From positions 293,548 through 357,547 of the forward strand of contig NZ_JACHHA010000002.1 in the NCBI RefSeq assembly GCF_014202495.1: a stretch of DNA of 64,000 bases, in the 5' to 3' direction. The stretch is from Cerasibacillus quisquiliarum (GTDB lineage: Bacteria; Bacillota; Bacilli; Bacillales; Amphibacillaceae). The notes below the pieces were generated by a model. It searched no databases and was not told the DNA's origin. It saw only the letters and a program-made list of their open reading frames with translations. The translations under genes and the position numbers were made by a program. Positions 18,407 through 27,933 of this stretch are shown one piece after another (position 1 is the stretch's first letter; each line of letters begins with the position of its first letter).

Positions 18407-19441
18407 CTAAGCTTGATGGTATTGCGTCACAAAGCGCTTGTCATTCATATAAAATTGTCGAATATCGTTGACCCCGTACTTTAACATAGCAATTCGGTCT
18501 GTACCCATCCCGAATGCAAAGCCAGTATAAACTTTCGGGTCATAGCCTGCCATTTCTAACACTCGTGGGTGCACCATTCCCCCACCTAATACTTCAATCC
18601 AACCTGTTTGTTTACAAACAGAACAACCTTTCTTTGAACACACTTTACATGAAATATCCATTTCAACAGATGGTTCAGTAAATGGGAAAAAACTTGGACG
18701 AAGACGAATTTCACGATCTTCACCAAACATTTTTTTCGCAAACAAATTCAAAATGCCTTTTAAATCACTCATACGTACATCTTTATCAACGTATAAACCT
18801 TCTATTTGATTGAATTGATGTGAATGTGTCGCATCGTCATGATCACGGCGATAAACGACACCTGGACAGATCATTTTGACTGGTTTTTCACCTTTATAAG
18901 CATTCATTGTTCGTGCTTGTACAGGGGATGTATGTGTTCTCAACAATAATTCATTTGTAATATAGAATGAATCTTGCATATCTCTAGCTGGATGATTTTG
19001 CGGTAAGTTTAACGCTTCAAAATTATAATAATCCGTCTCTACTTGTGGACCTTCTTTTACTTCAAAACCCATACCGATAAACAAATCTTCTATTTCTTGA
19101 ACGATATGTGTTAATAGATGTGGTCCACCAACTTGGATAGGGCGACCAGGTAGTGTGACATCAATTACTTCTTCTTGTAATTGTTTATCCATTGCTTCTT
19201 GTTCTAACTTAGCTTGTTTTTCTTCAATTGATGATGTAATAGCCTGACGGATCTTGTTGGCCATCTCACCAATAATCGGGCGTTCTTCTTTCGCTAACTT
19301 CCCCATACCTCTTAGGACACTTGTAATCGATCCTTTTTTCCCTAAATACTTAACTCTTAATTCTTGCAAAGACTTCATGTCATTAATATCTTTAATCTTA
19401 GCAACTGCTTCTTTATGAATCGTTTCGAGTTTTTCCTTCAT
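18407..19441 (-). CDS. pheS: Phenylalanine--tRNA ligase alpha subunit
   Basis: Catalytic alpha chain of phenylalanyl-tRNA synthetase. The 344 residues have an N-terminal coiled coil (about 1-85), class II motif 2 ([18 protein letters not shown]) and motif 3 ([14 protein letters not shown]). The zinc-like cluster [17 protein letters not shown] is present. A TAGGAGG site precedes the ATG. A T-box leader controls it. Confidence 0.98.
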   Translation of the reverse strand: MKEKLETIHKEAVAKIKDINDMKSLQELRVKYLGKKGSITSVLRGMGKLAKEERPIIGEMANKIRQAITSSIEEKQAKLEQEAMDKQLQEEVIDVTLPGRPIQVGGPHLLTHIVQEIEDLFIGMGFEVKEGPQVETDYYNFEALNLPQNHPARDMQDSFYITNELLLRTHTSPVQARTMNAYKGEKPVKMICPGVVYRRDHDDATHSHQFNQIEGLYVDKDVRMSDLKGILNLFAKKMFGEDREIRLRPSFFPFTEPSVEMDISCKVCSKKGCSVCKQTGWIEVLGGGMVHPRVLEMAGYDPKVYTGFAFGMGTDRIAMLKYGVNDIRQFYMNDKRFVTQYHQA

Positions 19442-19464
19442 TTCCTATACCTCCTAATAAATAT

Positions 19465-19735
19465 ATTAAAAAAACCTCCTCCCTAAAAAAGGGACGAGGT
19501 TTAAATCGCGATACCACCCTTGTTGGCATATACATGCCCAACTCTTTCATGATAACGGAATCAAATCCGGAACACCTTTACTTATCAAAATAAGGTCTAA
19601 GTGTCAGCTCCAGAGTGAAATATTAACAAAATAGAGTGGAAATGCTCTCAGTCATTGACATTTCCTTCCTTTACCCTATTTTCACTTGTTAATAGGCTCT
19701 TTCTTCGCTTTATTTTATTACAATATTACATACAT
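19465..19735 (-). promoter_or_regulatory. T-box riboswitch leader of pheST
   Basis: The minus strand carries the conserved T-box AGGGTGGTATCGCG (19520-19507), followed by a terminator hairpin (AAACCTCGTCCC with GGGAGGAGGTTT, about 19473-19503) and a T run. Upstream, nested stems such as GGAAATG/CATTTCC and AAAATAG/CTATTTT fit Stem I. Uncharged tRNA-Phe should favour the antiterminator. I could not fix the specifier codon with confidence. Confidence 0.92.
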
Positions 19736-19767
19736 ATTATAATGATAGACGAATGATTTTGCAAATG

Positions 19768-20529
19768 CTACTTATTTATATACGTGTTTTGGACGATATA
19801 ATACATCAAAATACTTGCTGCCACGCCCACATTTAATGATTCAGCTTTTCCGTAAATCGGAATTTTAACAGACAAATCTGCCTGTTCAATATATTTTTGT
19901 TTTATACCAGAGCCTTCATTTCCTAATAACAGTGCTACTTTTTCTGGTACATGAATATGTTGATAATGATGTGCTTGTTCTAGTGAAGAAGCCCAAATAG
20001 TGTACCCAATATTTTTTAACTGTTTAATCTCATGATTGAGTTTAGCTTCTTTAATCGGTATGTGAAAAAGCGATCCTTGTGTTGCGCGTATCACTTTTTC
20101 ATTAAAAGCATCGACAGTTCCTTCACCGAGAATAATCCCTCCTAAACCTGCAGCATCTGCTGTTCGAATAATTGTTCCTAGATTTCCTGGATCTTGGACA
20201 GCATCAATTAGTAGGAGATGTTTACCATTTTGAATAAAAGTCTGTTTCATCTTCACGACAGCTAATATTCCTTGCGGTGATTTTGTTGTTGAAATCGATT
20301 GAAAGACTTGTTTACTTACAATTGTAATATTATTATCTGTATACCAAGACGGAATATCTATTTGATCCATAACGATGACTTCTACTATCTCCCAGTTACT
20401 TTTCCATGCTTCTTCTACTAAATGATAACCTTCAACTATAAATAATTTCGTTTTCTGTCTTTCCTTGCGTTTATGTAATTTACGCCAATCTTTTACTTTT
20501 TCATTTTGGATGGATGTAATCATGTCCAT
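19768..20529 (-). CDS. ysgA: TrmH/SpoU-family RNA 2'-O-methyltransferase
   Basis: SPOUT-class methyltransferase that uses S-adenosylmethionine, probably on 23S rRNA; the target base is not known from sequence. The 253 residues have an N-terminal substrate-binding domain (about 1-95) and the three SpoU motifs: DPGNLGTIIRTADA near 112-125, LLLGNEGSGI near 202-211, and IPIYGKAESLNVGVAAS near 224-240, which form the cofactor knot. An AAAGGGAA site precedes the ATG. It lies between pheS and sspI as in B. subtilis. Confidence 0.92.
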   Translation of the reverse strand: MDMITSIQNEKVKDWRKLHKRKERQKTKLFIVEGYHLVEEAWKSNWEIVEVIVMDQIDIPSWYTDNNITIVSKQVFQSISTTKSPQGILAVVKMKQTFIQNGKHLLLIDAVQDPGNLGTIIRTADAAGLGGIILGEGTVDAFNEKVIRATQGSLFHIPIKEAKLNHEIKQLKNIGYTIWASSLEQAHHYQHIHVPEKVALLLGNEGSGIKQKYIEQADLSVKIPIYGKAESLNVGVAASILMYYIVQNTYINK

Positions 20530-20631
20530 TTAAATTCCCTTTCTACTCAATCATTTACTTATGACATCATACATATTTTATCATATGGTGGTCAAACTAA
20601 CCGTAGTAACTCGCATTAAAGGAGTGATCTT

Positions 20632-20862
20632 ATGAATTTAAATTTACGAAAAGCGATTGTAGCTAATATTTCCAATAATACTCCAGAACAGCTTGAAGCA
20701 ACAATTGTCGACGCGATTGAAAATGGTGAGGAGAAAATGCTCCCTGGACTCGGGGTGTTATTTGAAATTATTTGGCAAAAATCTAATACAACAAATCGCC
20801 AAGAAATGGTATCTGCTCTCGAACAAGGTGTTAAAGAAGCTAGTCAAAATTCCTCTTATTAA
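20632..20862 (+). CDS. sspI: Small acid-soluble spore protein I
   Basis: A minor spore-core protein made in the forespore. The 76 residues ([20 protein letters not shown], then [10 protein letters not shown]) match SspI closely; it is a few residues longer than the B. subtilis protein. AAAGGAGTG precedes the ATG. It stands alone, divergent from ysgA, and ends before a hairpin. Its presence indicates an endospore former. Confidence 0.96.
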   Translation: MNLNLRKAIVANISNNTPEQLEATIVDAIENGEEKMLPGLGVLFEIIWQKSNTTNRQEMVSALEQGVKEASQNSSY

Positions 20863-20876
20863 AAATGACAATAGAT

Positions 20877-20914
20877 GGAGTCCAGTTTTTAGAATCAACT
20901 GAACTCCGTTTTCC
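20877..20914 (+). terminator. Terminator after sspI
   Basis: GGAGTCCAGTT (20877-20887) pairs with AACTGAACTCC (20897-20907) with one mismatch, followed by GTTTTCCTTTCTT. Confidence 0.8.
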
Positions 20915-20991
20915 TTTCTTGTCTTTATATTTACACTTTCCATTGCATCTTGTTACATTTATAGATAAAATAATAATAGGAGAGTGATGTC

Positions 20992-21600
20992 ATGTCAATC
21001 GAACCACGTTTGATAGGACAGTATATTCAAGCTTATAGTATGCCTATGTTCTTATCAGAAACTAAACCTTTATTTTCAAGTACACAAACGATGCAAACGT
21101 TAAATTTCAGACAATTATTGCAAGAAAAAATTAATCAAGCACAACATTTATCACCTACACTTAATCGTTCGACACGACATACGAATACAATTAACAAAGA
21201 AAAAACAGAACCGATACAAATGAAGCATAACTATTCAACAGTTATTAAACAAATGGCAAAAAAGTATCATGTAGATGAAAAACTGATTCAAGCCATTATT
21301 AAACATGAGTCAAATTATAATCCACAAGCTCGAAGTCATGCTGGGGCAATTGGCCTTATGCAACTCATGCCTAACACTGCACGTTCTCTCGGTGTTACAA
21401 ATCCGTATGATCCAGTTCAAAATATAGAAGGTGGGACAAAATATTTAAGACAAATGCTTGATAGATATAACGGGCGTATAGAGCTTGCTTTAGCAGCATA
21501 TAATGCAGGTCCAGGTAACGTTGATAAATATCAAGGCATCCCACCATTTAAAGAAACAAATAATTATGTCAAAAAAGTAATACATACATACATTGGTTGA
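20992..21600 (+). CDS. Lytic transglycosylase (SLT family)
   Basis: Peptidoglycan lytic transglycosylase of the family 23 (SLT) type. The catalytic domain occupies residues about 82-202: the Glu of [11 protein letters not shown] (Glu106) is the expected acid, followed by [13 protein letters not shown] and [12 protein letters not shown]. The N-terminal 80 residues are polar and lack a clear signal peptide, as in B. subtilis YjbJ, so export is unexplained. AGGAGAG precedes the ATG. It follows sspI, which may suggest a spore wall role, but this is inference. Confidence 0.9.
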   Translation: MSIEPRLIGQYIQAYSMPMFLSETKPLFSSTQTMQTLNFRQLLQEKINQAQHLSPTLNRSTRHTNTINKEKTEPIQMKHNYSTVIKQMAKKYHVDEKLIQAIIKHESNYNPQARSHAGAIGLMQLMPNTARSLGVTNPYDPVQNIEGGTKYLRQMLDRYNGRIELALAAYNAGPGNVDKYQGIPPFKETNNYVKKVIHTYIG

Positions 21601-21653
21601 AAAAACTTTCATAATGATAGTGTAAAAACTTTTATCTTATTCGATTACATGAT

Positions 21654-21694
21654 AAAAAGGAACAGCTCTTCTATTCGCGAAGCTGTTCCTTTTT
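21654..21694. terminator. Bidirectional terminator between transglycosylase and M42 peptidase
   Basis: AAAAAGGAACAGCT (21654-21667) pairs perfectly with AGCTGTTCCTTTTT (21681-21694). It separates two convergent genes and has A/T runs on both sides. Confidence 0.92.
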
Positions 21695-21735
21695 ATTTTA
21701 GATCCTATTTAAAAAGTGCTACTCATCTTATTAAA

Positions 21736-22821
21736 TTAATTAAACGTGATTTTATTGACTGTCTCTCTATCCAATTTCTTTATCACTTCTACAATTAATT
21801 TAACTGCGTTTTCGAAGTCATCACGATGTAGTATCGCGGCGTGTGAGTGAATATAACGTGTTGCTATTGTAATTGATAAAGCTGGGACACCATCTGCTGT
21901 TAAATGTATTGAACCACTATCTGTTCCACCGCCTGCAATAGATGCGTACTGATAAGGTATATCTTTTTCATCAGCAGTTTGGACGACTAGATCACGTAGA
22001 CCTTTATGAGATACCATCGATGCATCATATAAAATAATTTGTGGTCCATCACCTAGTTTACTATCTGCATCATGTTCACTAATTCCTGGCGTATCCCCTG
22101 CAATTCCGACATCAACGGCAAAAGCAATATCTGGTTTAATCATATGTGCTGATGTTTTAGCTCCACGAAGACCTACTTCCTCTTGAACTGTTCCAACACC
22201 ATATACAATATTAGGGTGCTTGCTATTTTCTAATTGCTTTAAGACTTCAATAGCAATTGCACAGCCGATTCGGTTATCCCATGCTTTAGCCATTAGCATT
22301 TTTTCGTTCTTAAGTTGTGTAAATTCAAAATAAGGAACGATCGAATCCCCTGGTTTTACACCAAATTCGAGTGCTTCTTCCTTACTTGTTGCACCAATAT
22401 CGATAAACATGTCTTTAATAGCTACAGGTTTTTTTCTTGCTTCCGGTGGTAAAATATGTGGTGGCTTCGAACCAATAACACCAGTTACATCACCTTTACT
22501 TGTCATGATTGTCACGCGTTGAGCAAGCATCACTTGACTCCACCAGCCACCAATAGTTTGAAAATATACAAATCCTTTTTCATCGATACGTGTGACCATA
22601 AATCCAATCTCATCTAAGTGACCTGCAACCATTACTTTCGGTCCGTTTTCATCACCTGTTTTTTTAGCAATTAAACTGCCTAGATGGTCTGTATAAACTT
22701 CTTCCGCATATGGCGTAATATATTTTTCCATCACATCTCTTGCTTCTTTTTCATCTCCTGAAATTGCTTTAGCATCTGTTAAATCTTTTAACATCGTTAA
22801 TGTTTCATCCATTTTAGGCAT
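21736..22821 (-). CDS. ysdC: M42 family metallo-aminopeptidase
   Basis: Cobalt/zinc aminopeptidase of family M42 (often called cellulase M), a cytosolic peptidase that forms large tetrahedral assemblies. The 361 residues carry the metal ligands in [27 protein letters not shown] (Glu base and ligand), [11 protein letters not shown] and YIHSHAA. The ATG at 22821 is chosen because GGAGG lies 7 nt before it; the ATG at 22827 is too close to that site. Position beside ysdB matches YsdC of B. subtilis. Confidence 0.95.
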   Translation of the reverse strand: MPKMDETLTMLKDLTDAKAISGDEKEARDVMEKYITPYAEEVYTDHLGSLIAKKTGDENGPKVMVAGHLDEIGFMVTRIDEKGFVYFQTIGGWWSQVMLAQRVTIMTSKGDVTGVIGSKPPHILPPEARKKPVAIKDMFIDIGATSKEEALEFGVKPGDSIVPYFEFTQLKNEKMLMAKAWDNRIGCAIAIEVLKQLENSKHPNIVYGVGTVQEEVGLRGAKTSAHMIKPDIAFAVDVGIAGDTPGISEHDADSKLGDGPQIILYDASMVSHKGLRDLVVQTADEKDIPYQYASIAGGGTDSGSIHLTADGVPALSITIATRYIHSHAAILHRDDFENAVKLIVEVIKKLDRETVNKITFN

Positions 22822-22904
22822 TGTCATTCCTCCATTTATTTCATATGTATGCGTATATCTATTATAACGGATATTTTTCAAAAAAGTTGCGTTTTTATTT
22901 ATTT

Positions 22905-23339
22905 TTATTTTCCAGATGAACCGAAACCATCTTCTCCTCGTTTTGACGGAGATAATTGTTCTACTTTTACAGGTTCAACTTGTAGCACTGGTGCAATAAC
23001 CATCTGAGCGATTCGCATATGTTTTTCTACTGTGAAATCTTCTTTACCATGGTTAATTAATATAATTTTCAGTTCACCGCGATATCCTTCATCAATTGTT
23101 CCTGGACTATTCAAAACTGTTATTGAGTGTTTTAAGGCTAAGCCGCTTCTTGGTCTAATCTGCGCTTCAGTTCCTTTAGGTAACTCAATTTGGATACCCG
23201 TTCTAATTAACTCAGATTCCCCAGCTTTAATGACTTTTTCCTCGACAGAATATAAATCAAGTCCTGCATCCCCTTTATTCGCTCGATATGGTAACTTCGC
23301 TTCATCATGGATGAGATTAACTTTCAATTCATACGCCAT
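22905..23339 (-). CDS. dut: Deoxyuridine triphosphatase
   Basis: Trimeric dUTPase: hydrolyses dUTP to dUMP and pyrophosphate, keeping uracil out of DNA and supplying thymidylate synthesis. All five motifs are present in 144 residues: [25 protein letters not shown] (with the catalytic Asp), RIAQMVI and [10 protein letters not shown]. The site TAGGTGATG precedes the ATG. Host-type, not phage-like in context; it lies 83 bp upstream of the M42 peptidase gene. Confidence 0.96.
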   Translation of the reverse strand: MAYELKVNLIHDEAKLPYRANKGDAGLDLYSVEEKVIKAGESELIRTGIQIELPKGTEAQIRPRSGLALKHSITVLNSPGTIDEGYRGELKIILINHGKEDFTVEKHMRIAQMVIAPVLQVEPVKVEQLSPSKRGEDGFGSSGK

Positions 23340-23491
23340 TCACATCACCTATTCCGTTAGATTCTCTCTATTTCAGTCTAGCAACAATTATGTTATACAC
23401 TCATAATTGATGATGCATATGATACATCTATCATAAAAGATTAGTTGTGTCATTTTATTCAATTATACCATTCATTTATATGATAAAATTA

Positions 23492-23518
23492 TGAAACCTC
23501 TTGTAATGATAATTCGTA
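23492..23518 (+). promoter_or_regulatory. Sigma-W-type promoter of ysdB
   Basis: TGAAAC (23492-23497), a 17-bp spacer, then CGTA (23515-23518). This fits the sigma-W consensus (TGAAAC, 16-17 bp, CGTA). ysdB belongs to the sigma-W regulon in B. subtilis. Confidence 0.75.
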
Positions 23519-23552
23519 TACAGTAATAATAAGTCTCAAGGAGATGCTACTC

Positions 23553-23948
23553 ATGGTTGTTGTCTATCTTTTTCGCATACTCATTTTAATTGCGGTCATT
23601 ACAATTATTTATACACTAATCAAATACTTTCGTAATCCGATGCGGTATTTGGCTATAGCTAAAGAAGAGGGTAATTTCTTCTTTTTAGACGATCCGAATA
23701 ATAGTAAGAAAAATTTTCAAATAGTTTATAAAGGTTGTTTATTTGAAGGTGAAAAATATTTAGGAACGACAGATGAGTCATTCGAAGTTGTCACCATTCA
23801 CCTATCTGTCAAAAATCCTCTCGAACTAAAAGGGTTATCAAGAGATGATCTTTATTTTCTCGAGAAAGAAATATTATTCCGTTATCCACATGCAGAACTT
23901 GAATGGAAACATCCAATCAATCAATTATTTGATACATCTAACAAATAA
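23553..23948 (+). CDS. ysdB: Sigma-W pathway protein YsdB
   Basis: A 131-residue membrane-anchored protein of the YsdB family; the function is unknown, but it is part of the cell-envelope stress response in B. subtilis. One N-terminal membrane helix (residues about 1-25) is followed by a cytoplasmic domain with FFLDDPNNSKKNF and the family signature GCLFEGEKYLGTTDESF. The ATG at 23553 is preferred; 23544 lies inside the AAGGAGATG ribosome site. Confidence 0.88.
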   Translation: MVVVYLFRILILIAVITIIYTLIKYFRNPMRYLAIAKEEGNFFFLDDPNNSKKNFQIVYKGCLFEGEKYLGTTDESFEVVTIHLSVKNPLELKGLSRDDLYFLEKEILFRYPHAELEWKHPINQLFDTSNK

Positions 23949-24001
23949 GTCGAGTTGAACAATGATTATACTTACTATTCTTTATACGTTGCGATTTCTA
24001 A

Positions 24002-24032
24002 ACAAAAACCGGCTGAGTCTCACTCAACCGGT
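24002..24032 (-). terminator. Terminator of infC-rpmI-rplT
   Basis: On the minus strand ACCGGTTGAGT pairs with ACTCAGCCGGT (24032-24022 and 24018-24008; one G-T pair) with a 3-nt loop and TTTTTGTTT tail. It may also stop ysdB transcripts. Confidence 0.88.
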
Positions 24033-24127
24033 CTTGTTTTGCCTAGTACCAATCAATCACATTAGCTTTGGATATGTTTCTAAAACAAATGGGATAGATT
24101 AGATACCACTATTTCTAACAAAGACAT

Positions 24128-24484
24128 TTATTTTAAAGCTGCTTTTGCTTGTTCAGCTAATTGAGCAAATGCTTGTTCATCATTAACTGCAAGGTCAGCT
24201 AGCATTTTACGGTTAATTTCAATTCCTGCTAATTTTAGACCGTGCATGAATTTGTTGTATGACAAGTCATTCATACGTGCAGCAGCATTAATACGTGCAA
24301 TCCATAGTTTACGAAACTCACGTTTTTTCTGTTTACGGTCACGATATGCGTATTGACCTGATTTCATCACTTGTTGTTTAGCTGTTTTAAATAAAGTTCT
24401 TTTTGAACCGTAATATCCTTTTGCCAGTTTAAGAACACGTTTACGACGTTGACGTGTTACTGTACCACCTTTTACTCTTGGCAT
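24128..24484 (-). CDS. rplT: 50S ribosomal protein L20
   Basis: Binds 23S rRNA early in 50S assembly and, in B. subtilis, also represses its own operon through the infC leader. It is 118 residues, basic, with the L20 signature [28 protein letters not shown] precedes the ATG. Last gene of infC-rpmI-rplT. Confidence 0.99.
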   Translation of the reverse strand: MPRVKGGTVTRQRRKRVLKLAKGYYGSKRTLFKTAKQQVMKSGQYAYRDRKQKKREFRKLWIARINAAARMNDLSYNKFMHGLKLAGIEINRKMLADLAVNDEQAFAQLAEQAKAALK

Positions 24485-24535
24485 TGTTGTTCCCTCCTAC
24501 GACAAATCTTTCTATTCATATTTTAGTTATTTTAT

Positions 24536-24727
24536 TTATGGAAGCATATTTTTAATACGTTTGAAATCTCCAGAAGAGACCATTGCGCTTTTACGTAATT
24601 TACGTTTTTGCTTTTGAGATTTATTAGCGAATAAGTGACTTGTATATGCATGTGAACGTTTTAATTTCCCTGTACCTGTTCTTTTAAAACGTTTTTGAGA
24701 ACCTTTATGGGTTTTCATTTTAGCCAT
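24536..24727 (-). CDS. rpmI: 50S ribosomal protein L35
   Basis: Small basic protein of the large ribosomal subunit. The 63 residues ([20 protein letters not shown] at the start) match L35; it is three residues shorter at the end than B. subtilis L35. AAGGAGGAAG precedes the ATG. Middle gene of the operon. Confidence 0.98.
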   Translation of the reverse strand: MAKMKTHKGSQKRFKRTGTGKLKRSHAYTSHLFANKSQKQKRKLRKSAMVSSGDFKRIKNMLP

Positions 24728-24787
24728 TTGTCTTCCTCCTTGTACAATCCAACTTTTAGTTATTTCGAAGCCGTATGCTTGTCTTAA

Positions 24788-25303
24788 TTACTTTTCATTC
24801 GAAGGCGCAAGCATCATAAACATATTGCGTCCTTCCATTCGAGCTTTGGATTCAACAACAGCGACATCTTTTAATTCATCTGCTAAGCGTTCCAAAACTT
24901 CTTTCCCCAAATCTTTATGCGTGATAGCACGTCCGCGAAAACGAACGGTCGCTTTCACTTTGTCACCTTTTTCAAGGAATTTACGTGCATTTCTTAGTTT
25001 GGTATTAAAATCATGCTCACCAATTGCCGGTGTAAAACGGACTTCCTTTACATTAATGACTCTTTGTTTTTTACGTGCTTCTTTTTCCTTTTTCTGTTGC
25101 TCATAGCGATATTTACCGAAGTCCATAATGCGACAAACAGGGGGCTTAGCATTTGGCGCTACTAATACTAAATCTAGATTTCTTGTTTTAGCGATTTCCA
25201 ATGCTTCTTTACGTGACTTTACCCCTAGCTGATCACCATTTGAATCAATGAGTCGAACCTCCCTGGCACGAATTTTCTCATTGACGTTCATTTCTTTGCT
25301 AAT
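24788..25303 (-). CDS. infC: Translation initiation factor IF-3 (AUU start)
   Basis: IF-3 binds the 30S subunit and checks initiator tRNA and start codon. The N-domain holds [17 protein letters not shown] and the linker is [10 protein letters not shown]; the C-domain ends at LAPSNEK. The first ATG (25291) lies 21 nt from GGAGG, too far. Four codons upstream, ATT at 25303 (then AGC AAA GAA) lies 9 nt after GGAGG and restores the family N-terminus seen in Bacillus IF-3 (SKDFIINE in relatives, SKEMNVNE here). The start is therefore AUU, giving 171 residues; this rare codon lets IF-3 limit its own synthesis. Confidence 0.93.
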   Translation of the reverse strand: MSKEMNVNEKIRAREVRLIDSNGDQLGVKSRKEALEIAKTRNLDLVLVAPNAKPPVCRIMDFGKYRYEQQKKEKEARKKQRVINVKEVRFTPAIGEHDFNTKLRNARKFLEKGDKVKATVRFRGRAITHKDLGKEVLERLADELKDVAVVESKARMEGRNMFMMLAPSNEK

Positions 25304-25541
25304 AGCCAGACACCTCCATATTTTTTTAAAAAAATGCTGATCTGTTCGACAAGTGAAAGTCCAGGACGATCTTCATTACAATTGTTAATCATTCTAACAT
25401 AAAAAAGTGTGGGCATAAAACACCCACACTTCGCCAATCATTATCATTCATAAATGAGCGTAACCAGTCAACTGCACATTGCGTTGAACAGGTGAGAAGC
25501 GGGTGCTTCTACTTGTCTCAGATCATATTTAATTATGTCAA
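25304..25541 (-). promoter_or_regulatory. L20 autoregulatory leader of infC operon
   Basis: A 238-nt untranslated leader runs from the strong promoter to infC. It contains AGAAGCACCCGCTTCT near its 5' end and a terminator hairpin (25401-25433). This matches the layout of the Bacillus L20 leader, in which bound L20 favours the terminator. Together with the promoter it accounts for most of 25304-25659. Confidence 0.8.
25401..25433 (-). terminator. Attenuator hairpin in infC leader
   Basis: AAGTGTGGG (minus strand, 25431-25423) pairs with CCCACACTT (25413-25405), followed by TTTTTTATG. It lies about 100 nt before infC, so read-through is needed for expression. Confidence 0.88.
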
Positions 25542-25548
25542 CTTATTC

Positions 25549-25578
25549 ATTATAACACACAAATTCCCTGGATGTCAA
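25549..25578 (-). promoter_or_regulatory. Promoter of infC-rpmI-rplT
   Basis: Perfect TTGACA (25578-25573) and perfect TATAAT (25554-25549), 18 bp apart on the minus strand. Confidence 0.85.
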
Positions 25579-25659
25579 ATGCGTGTATATGAATGAATAT
25601 CTATTCCATATCTTATCAGAAACCATTATGGAATACAAATAAAATGAGCATGTTAAATA

Positions 25660-27600
25660 TTAATGTGACACTTTCTGTTCGATTTCTTTTTTAATCAATT
25701 GTTCAAATTGATCGTAACGGAGTGTTTCAGTTTTCTTTTCTCCATAACGGCGAACATTTACTGCTTGTTCTTCAATCTCTTTATCCCCTACAACAAGTGC
25801 AAATGGAACTTTTTCTGTTTGGGCTTCACGAATCTTGTAGCCAATTTTTTCATCGCGCTCATCAACTTCAACACGAATACCTTGGAAGCGTAAACGTTCA
25901 CTCACATCTTTCGCATAATCTAAATGAGCAGATAATGAAACAGGAATAACTTTCACTTGTATAGGTGCGAGCCATACTGGAAAAGCTCCTTTATATTCTT
26001 CAAGTAAGAAAGCGACAAAACGTTCCATCGTAGAGACAACACCGCGGTGAATGACAACTGGACGATGTTCTTTCCCATCTTCTCCAATATAAGTTAAATC
26101 AAATTTCTCTGCAGCTTGATAATCAAGTTGAACGGTAGACAGTGTTTCATCTTTACCGAGTGCTGTTTTTACTTGTACGTCTAATTTCGGACCATAGAAA
26201 GCCGCTTCTCCTTCAGCTTCTACATAATCTAAATTCATTTCTTCCATTGTTTCTTTAAGGGCTGCTTGTGCGTAATCCCACATCTCATCATTATCAATAT
26301 ATTTTTCTTTATCTTCTGGGTCACGATATGAGAGTCGGAAATAATAATCATCGATACCAAAATCGTTATATACATGTTGAATAAGTGTAACGACCCTTTT
26401 GAACTCCTCTTTCACTTGATCAGGACGAGCGAAGATATGTGCATCATTTAATGTCATGCCACGGACACGTTGTAAACCAGCTAAAGCACCCGACATTTCA
26501 TAACGGTGCATCAACCCTAATTCTGCAATACGAACCGGTAAGTTACGATAACTATACAATTGATTTTTATATACCATCATATGATGCGGACAGTTCATTG
26601 GACGTAAAATAAGTTCTTCATTATCCATCTTCATTGATGGGAACATATCGTCTTTATAATGGTCTAAATGTCCACTAGTTTTGTATAGTTCAGCACTTCC
26701 AAGAACTGGTGTATAAACATGGTCATAACCTAGTCTTTCCTCTAGATCAACAATATATCGCTCAATAATCCGCCGCACAGTAGCACCCTTAGGTAACCAA
26801 AGTGGTAAACCTTGTCCGACTTTTTGCGAAACAGTAAAAATCCCTAACTCTTTACCAAGCTTACGATGATCACGTTCTTTACGTTCCTCTAAGATACGTA
26901 AATGGTCTTTTAACTGATTTTGCTTTTCGAAAGCTGTACCATAAATGCGTTGTAATTGTTTATTTTTACTGTCTCCACGCCAATATGCACCAGAGATCGT
27001 TAATAATTTAAAGGCTTTTATTTTACCGGTTGATGGAACGTGAACACCACGACATAAATCAACAAAGTCATCTTGTTCATAAAGTGTAATCGTTTCTTCT
27101 TCTGAAATATCTTTAATCAATTCAATTTTAAGTGGATCATTTAATTCTTTAAACTTTTGAATCGCCTCTTCACGAGATACTTCAATCCGTTTGATTTCTA
27201 TATTTTGATCAATAATTCGTTGCATTTCTTTTTCTATTTTAGGTAAATCTTCTGGTGTTATCGAAACATCAAGGTCCATATCATAATAAAATCCTTCTTC
27301 AATGACAGGACCAACGCCAAAATTGACGTCTTTATACAGACGTTTAATTGCATGTGCCATCAAATGTGCGGTTGAATGGCGCATAATCTCGATTCCTTCT
27401 TGATCTTTATACGTGATGATTTGAATCCGACCACCATGTGGTAGTTCCCGTCTTAAGTCGAATAATTGCTCATCAAGTCTAACTGCCAATGCTTGCTTCT
27501 TAAGTCCTGGTGAAATACTGTTAGCGATATCTTCACCTGTTGTACCTTTTGGAAATGCTTTTTCATTTCCATCTGGGAAAACAATGTTAATCTCTGACAT
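25660..27600 (-). CDS. thrS: Threonine--tRNA ligase
   Basis: Charges tRNA-Thr and edits Ser-tRNA-Thr. The 646 residues comprise a TGS domain (about 1-62), the editing domain with [15 protein letters not shown], the class II catalytic core with zinc-binding [31 protein letters not shown] and [13 protein letters not shown], and the anticodon-binding C-terminus from about 545. AAGGAG lies before the ATG. It is governed by the T-box upstream. Confidence 0.98.
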   Translation of the reverse strand: MSEINIVFPDGNEKAFPKGTTGEDIANSISPGLKKQALAVRLDEQLFDLRRELPHGGRIQIITYKDQEGIEIMRHSTAHLMAHAIKRLYKDVNFGVGPVIEEGFYYDMDLDVSITPEDLPKIEKEMQRIIDQNIEIKRIEVSREEAIQKFKELNDPLKIELIKDISEEETITLYEQDDFVDLCRGVHVPSTGKIKAFKLLTISGAYWRGDSKNKQLQRIYGTAFEKQNQLKDHLRILEERKERDHRKLGKELGIFTVSQKVGQGLPLWLPKGATVRRIIERYIVDLEERLGYDHVYTPVLGSAELYKTSGHLDHYKDDMFPSMKMDNEELILRPMNCPHHMMVYKNQLYSYRNLPVRIAELGLMHRYEMSGALAGLQRVRGMTLNDAHIFARPDQVKEEFKRVVTLIQHVYNDFGIDDYYFRLSYRDPEDKEKYIDNDEMWDYAQAALKETMEEMNLDYVEAEGEAAFYGPKLDVQVKTALGKDETLSTVQLDYQAAEKFDLTYIGEDGKEHRPVVIHRGVVSTMERFVAFLLEEYKGAFPVWLAPIQVKVIPVSLSAHLDYAKDVSERLRFQGIRVEVDERDEKIGYKIREAQTEKVPFALVVGDKEIEEQAVNVRRYGEKKTETLRYDQFEQLIKKEIEQKVSH

Positions 27601-27629
27601 TTTAAAACACTCCTTTTTTAAATATTAAA

Positions 27630-27895
27630 ACAAAATAAAAACACCCCTCCCTCAAAACAAAGGGACGAGTGTATGCATCGTGGTTCCACCCTAGTTCTCG
27701 TTATGAACATATTGTTCACAACGACTTCATTTTCCTTAACGTGGATTAGCGCTGTATATTACTCATATTTCATATACAGGGTTCAAAGGTGGTAATTACT
27801 TGCCAAACAGTAGAAGTTCTCAGCCTGTGACTTCTATCTCTGAACTGTTTATAAACAAATAATCATGTCCTTATCTTTACCGATAGAAATATAAT
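27630..27895 (-). promoter_or_regulatory. T-box riboswitch leader of thrS
   Basis: The minus strand has the T-box AGGGTGGAACCACG (27692-27679) and a terminator with ACACTCGTCCCT pairing to AGGGAGGGGTGT (27672-27641), then TTTTTATTTT. ACC triplets at 27788-27793 lie where a threonine specifier could be; I cannot fix the exact one. Confidence 0.92.
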
Positions 27896-27933
27896 TTATA
27901 AAATATTATAGCTAGTTGTCATTAAAATTGCAA

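Noticed and set aside
23032..23406. Plus-strand frame of 124 codons over dut
   Set aside because: Antisense to a certain dUTPase gene with all five motifs; no ribosome site.
25590..25609. TGAATGAATATCTATTCCA as a FadR site near thrS
   Set aside because: Only the left arm fits; the right arm differs at several positions and the genes have no link to fatty acids.
25612..25635. TATTCCATA...TATGGAATA as the thrS terminator
   Set aside because: The stem is perfect but the loop is long (6-7 nt plus unpaired bases) and no U run follows, so I did not list it as a terminator.
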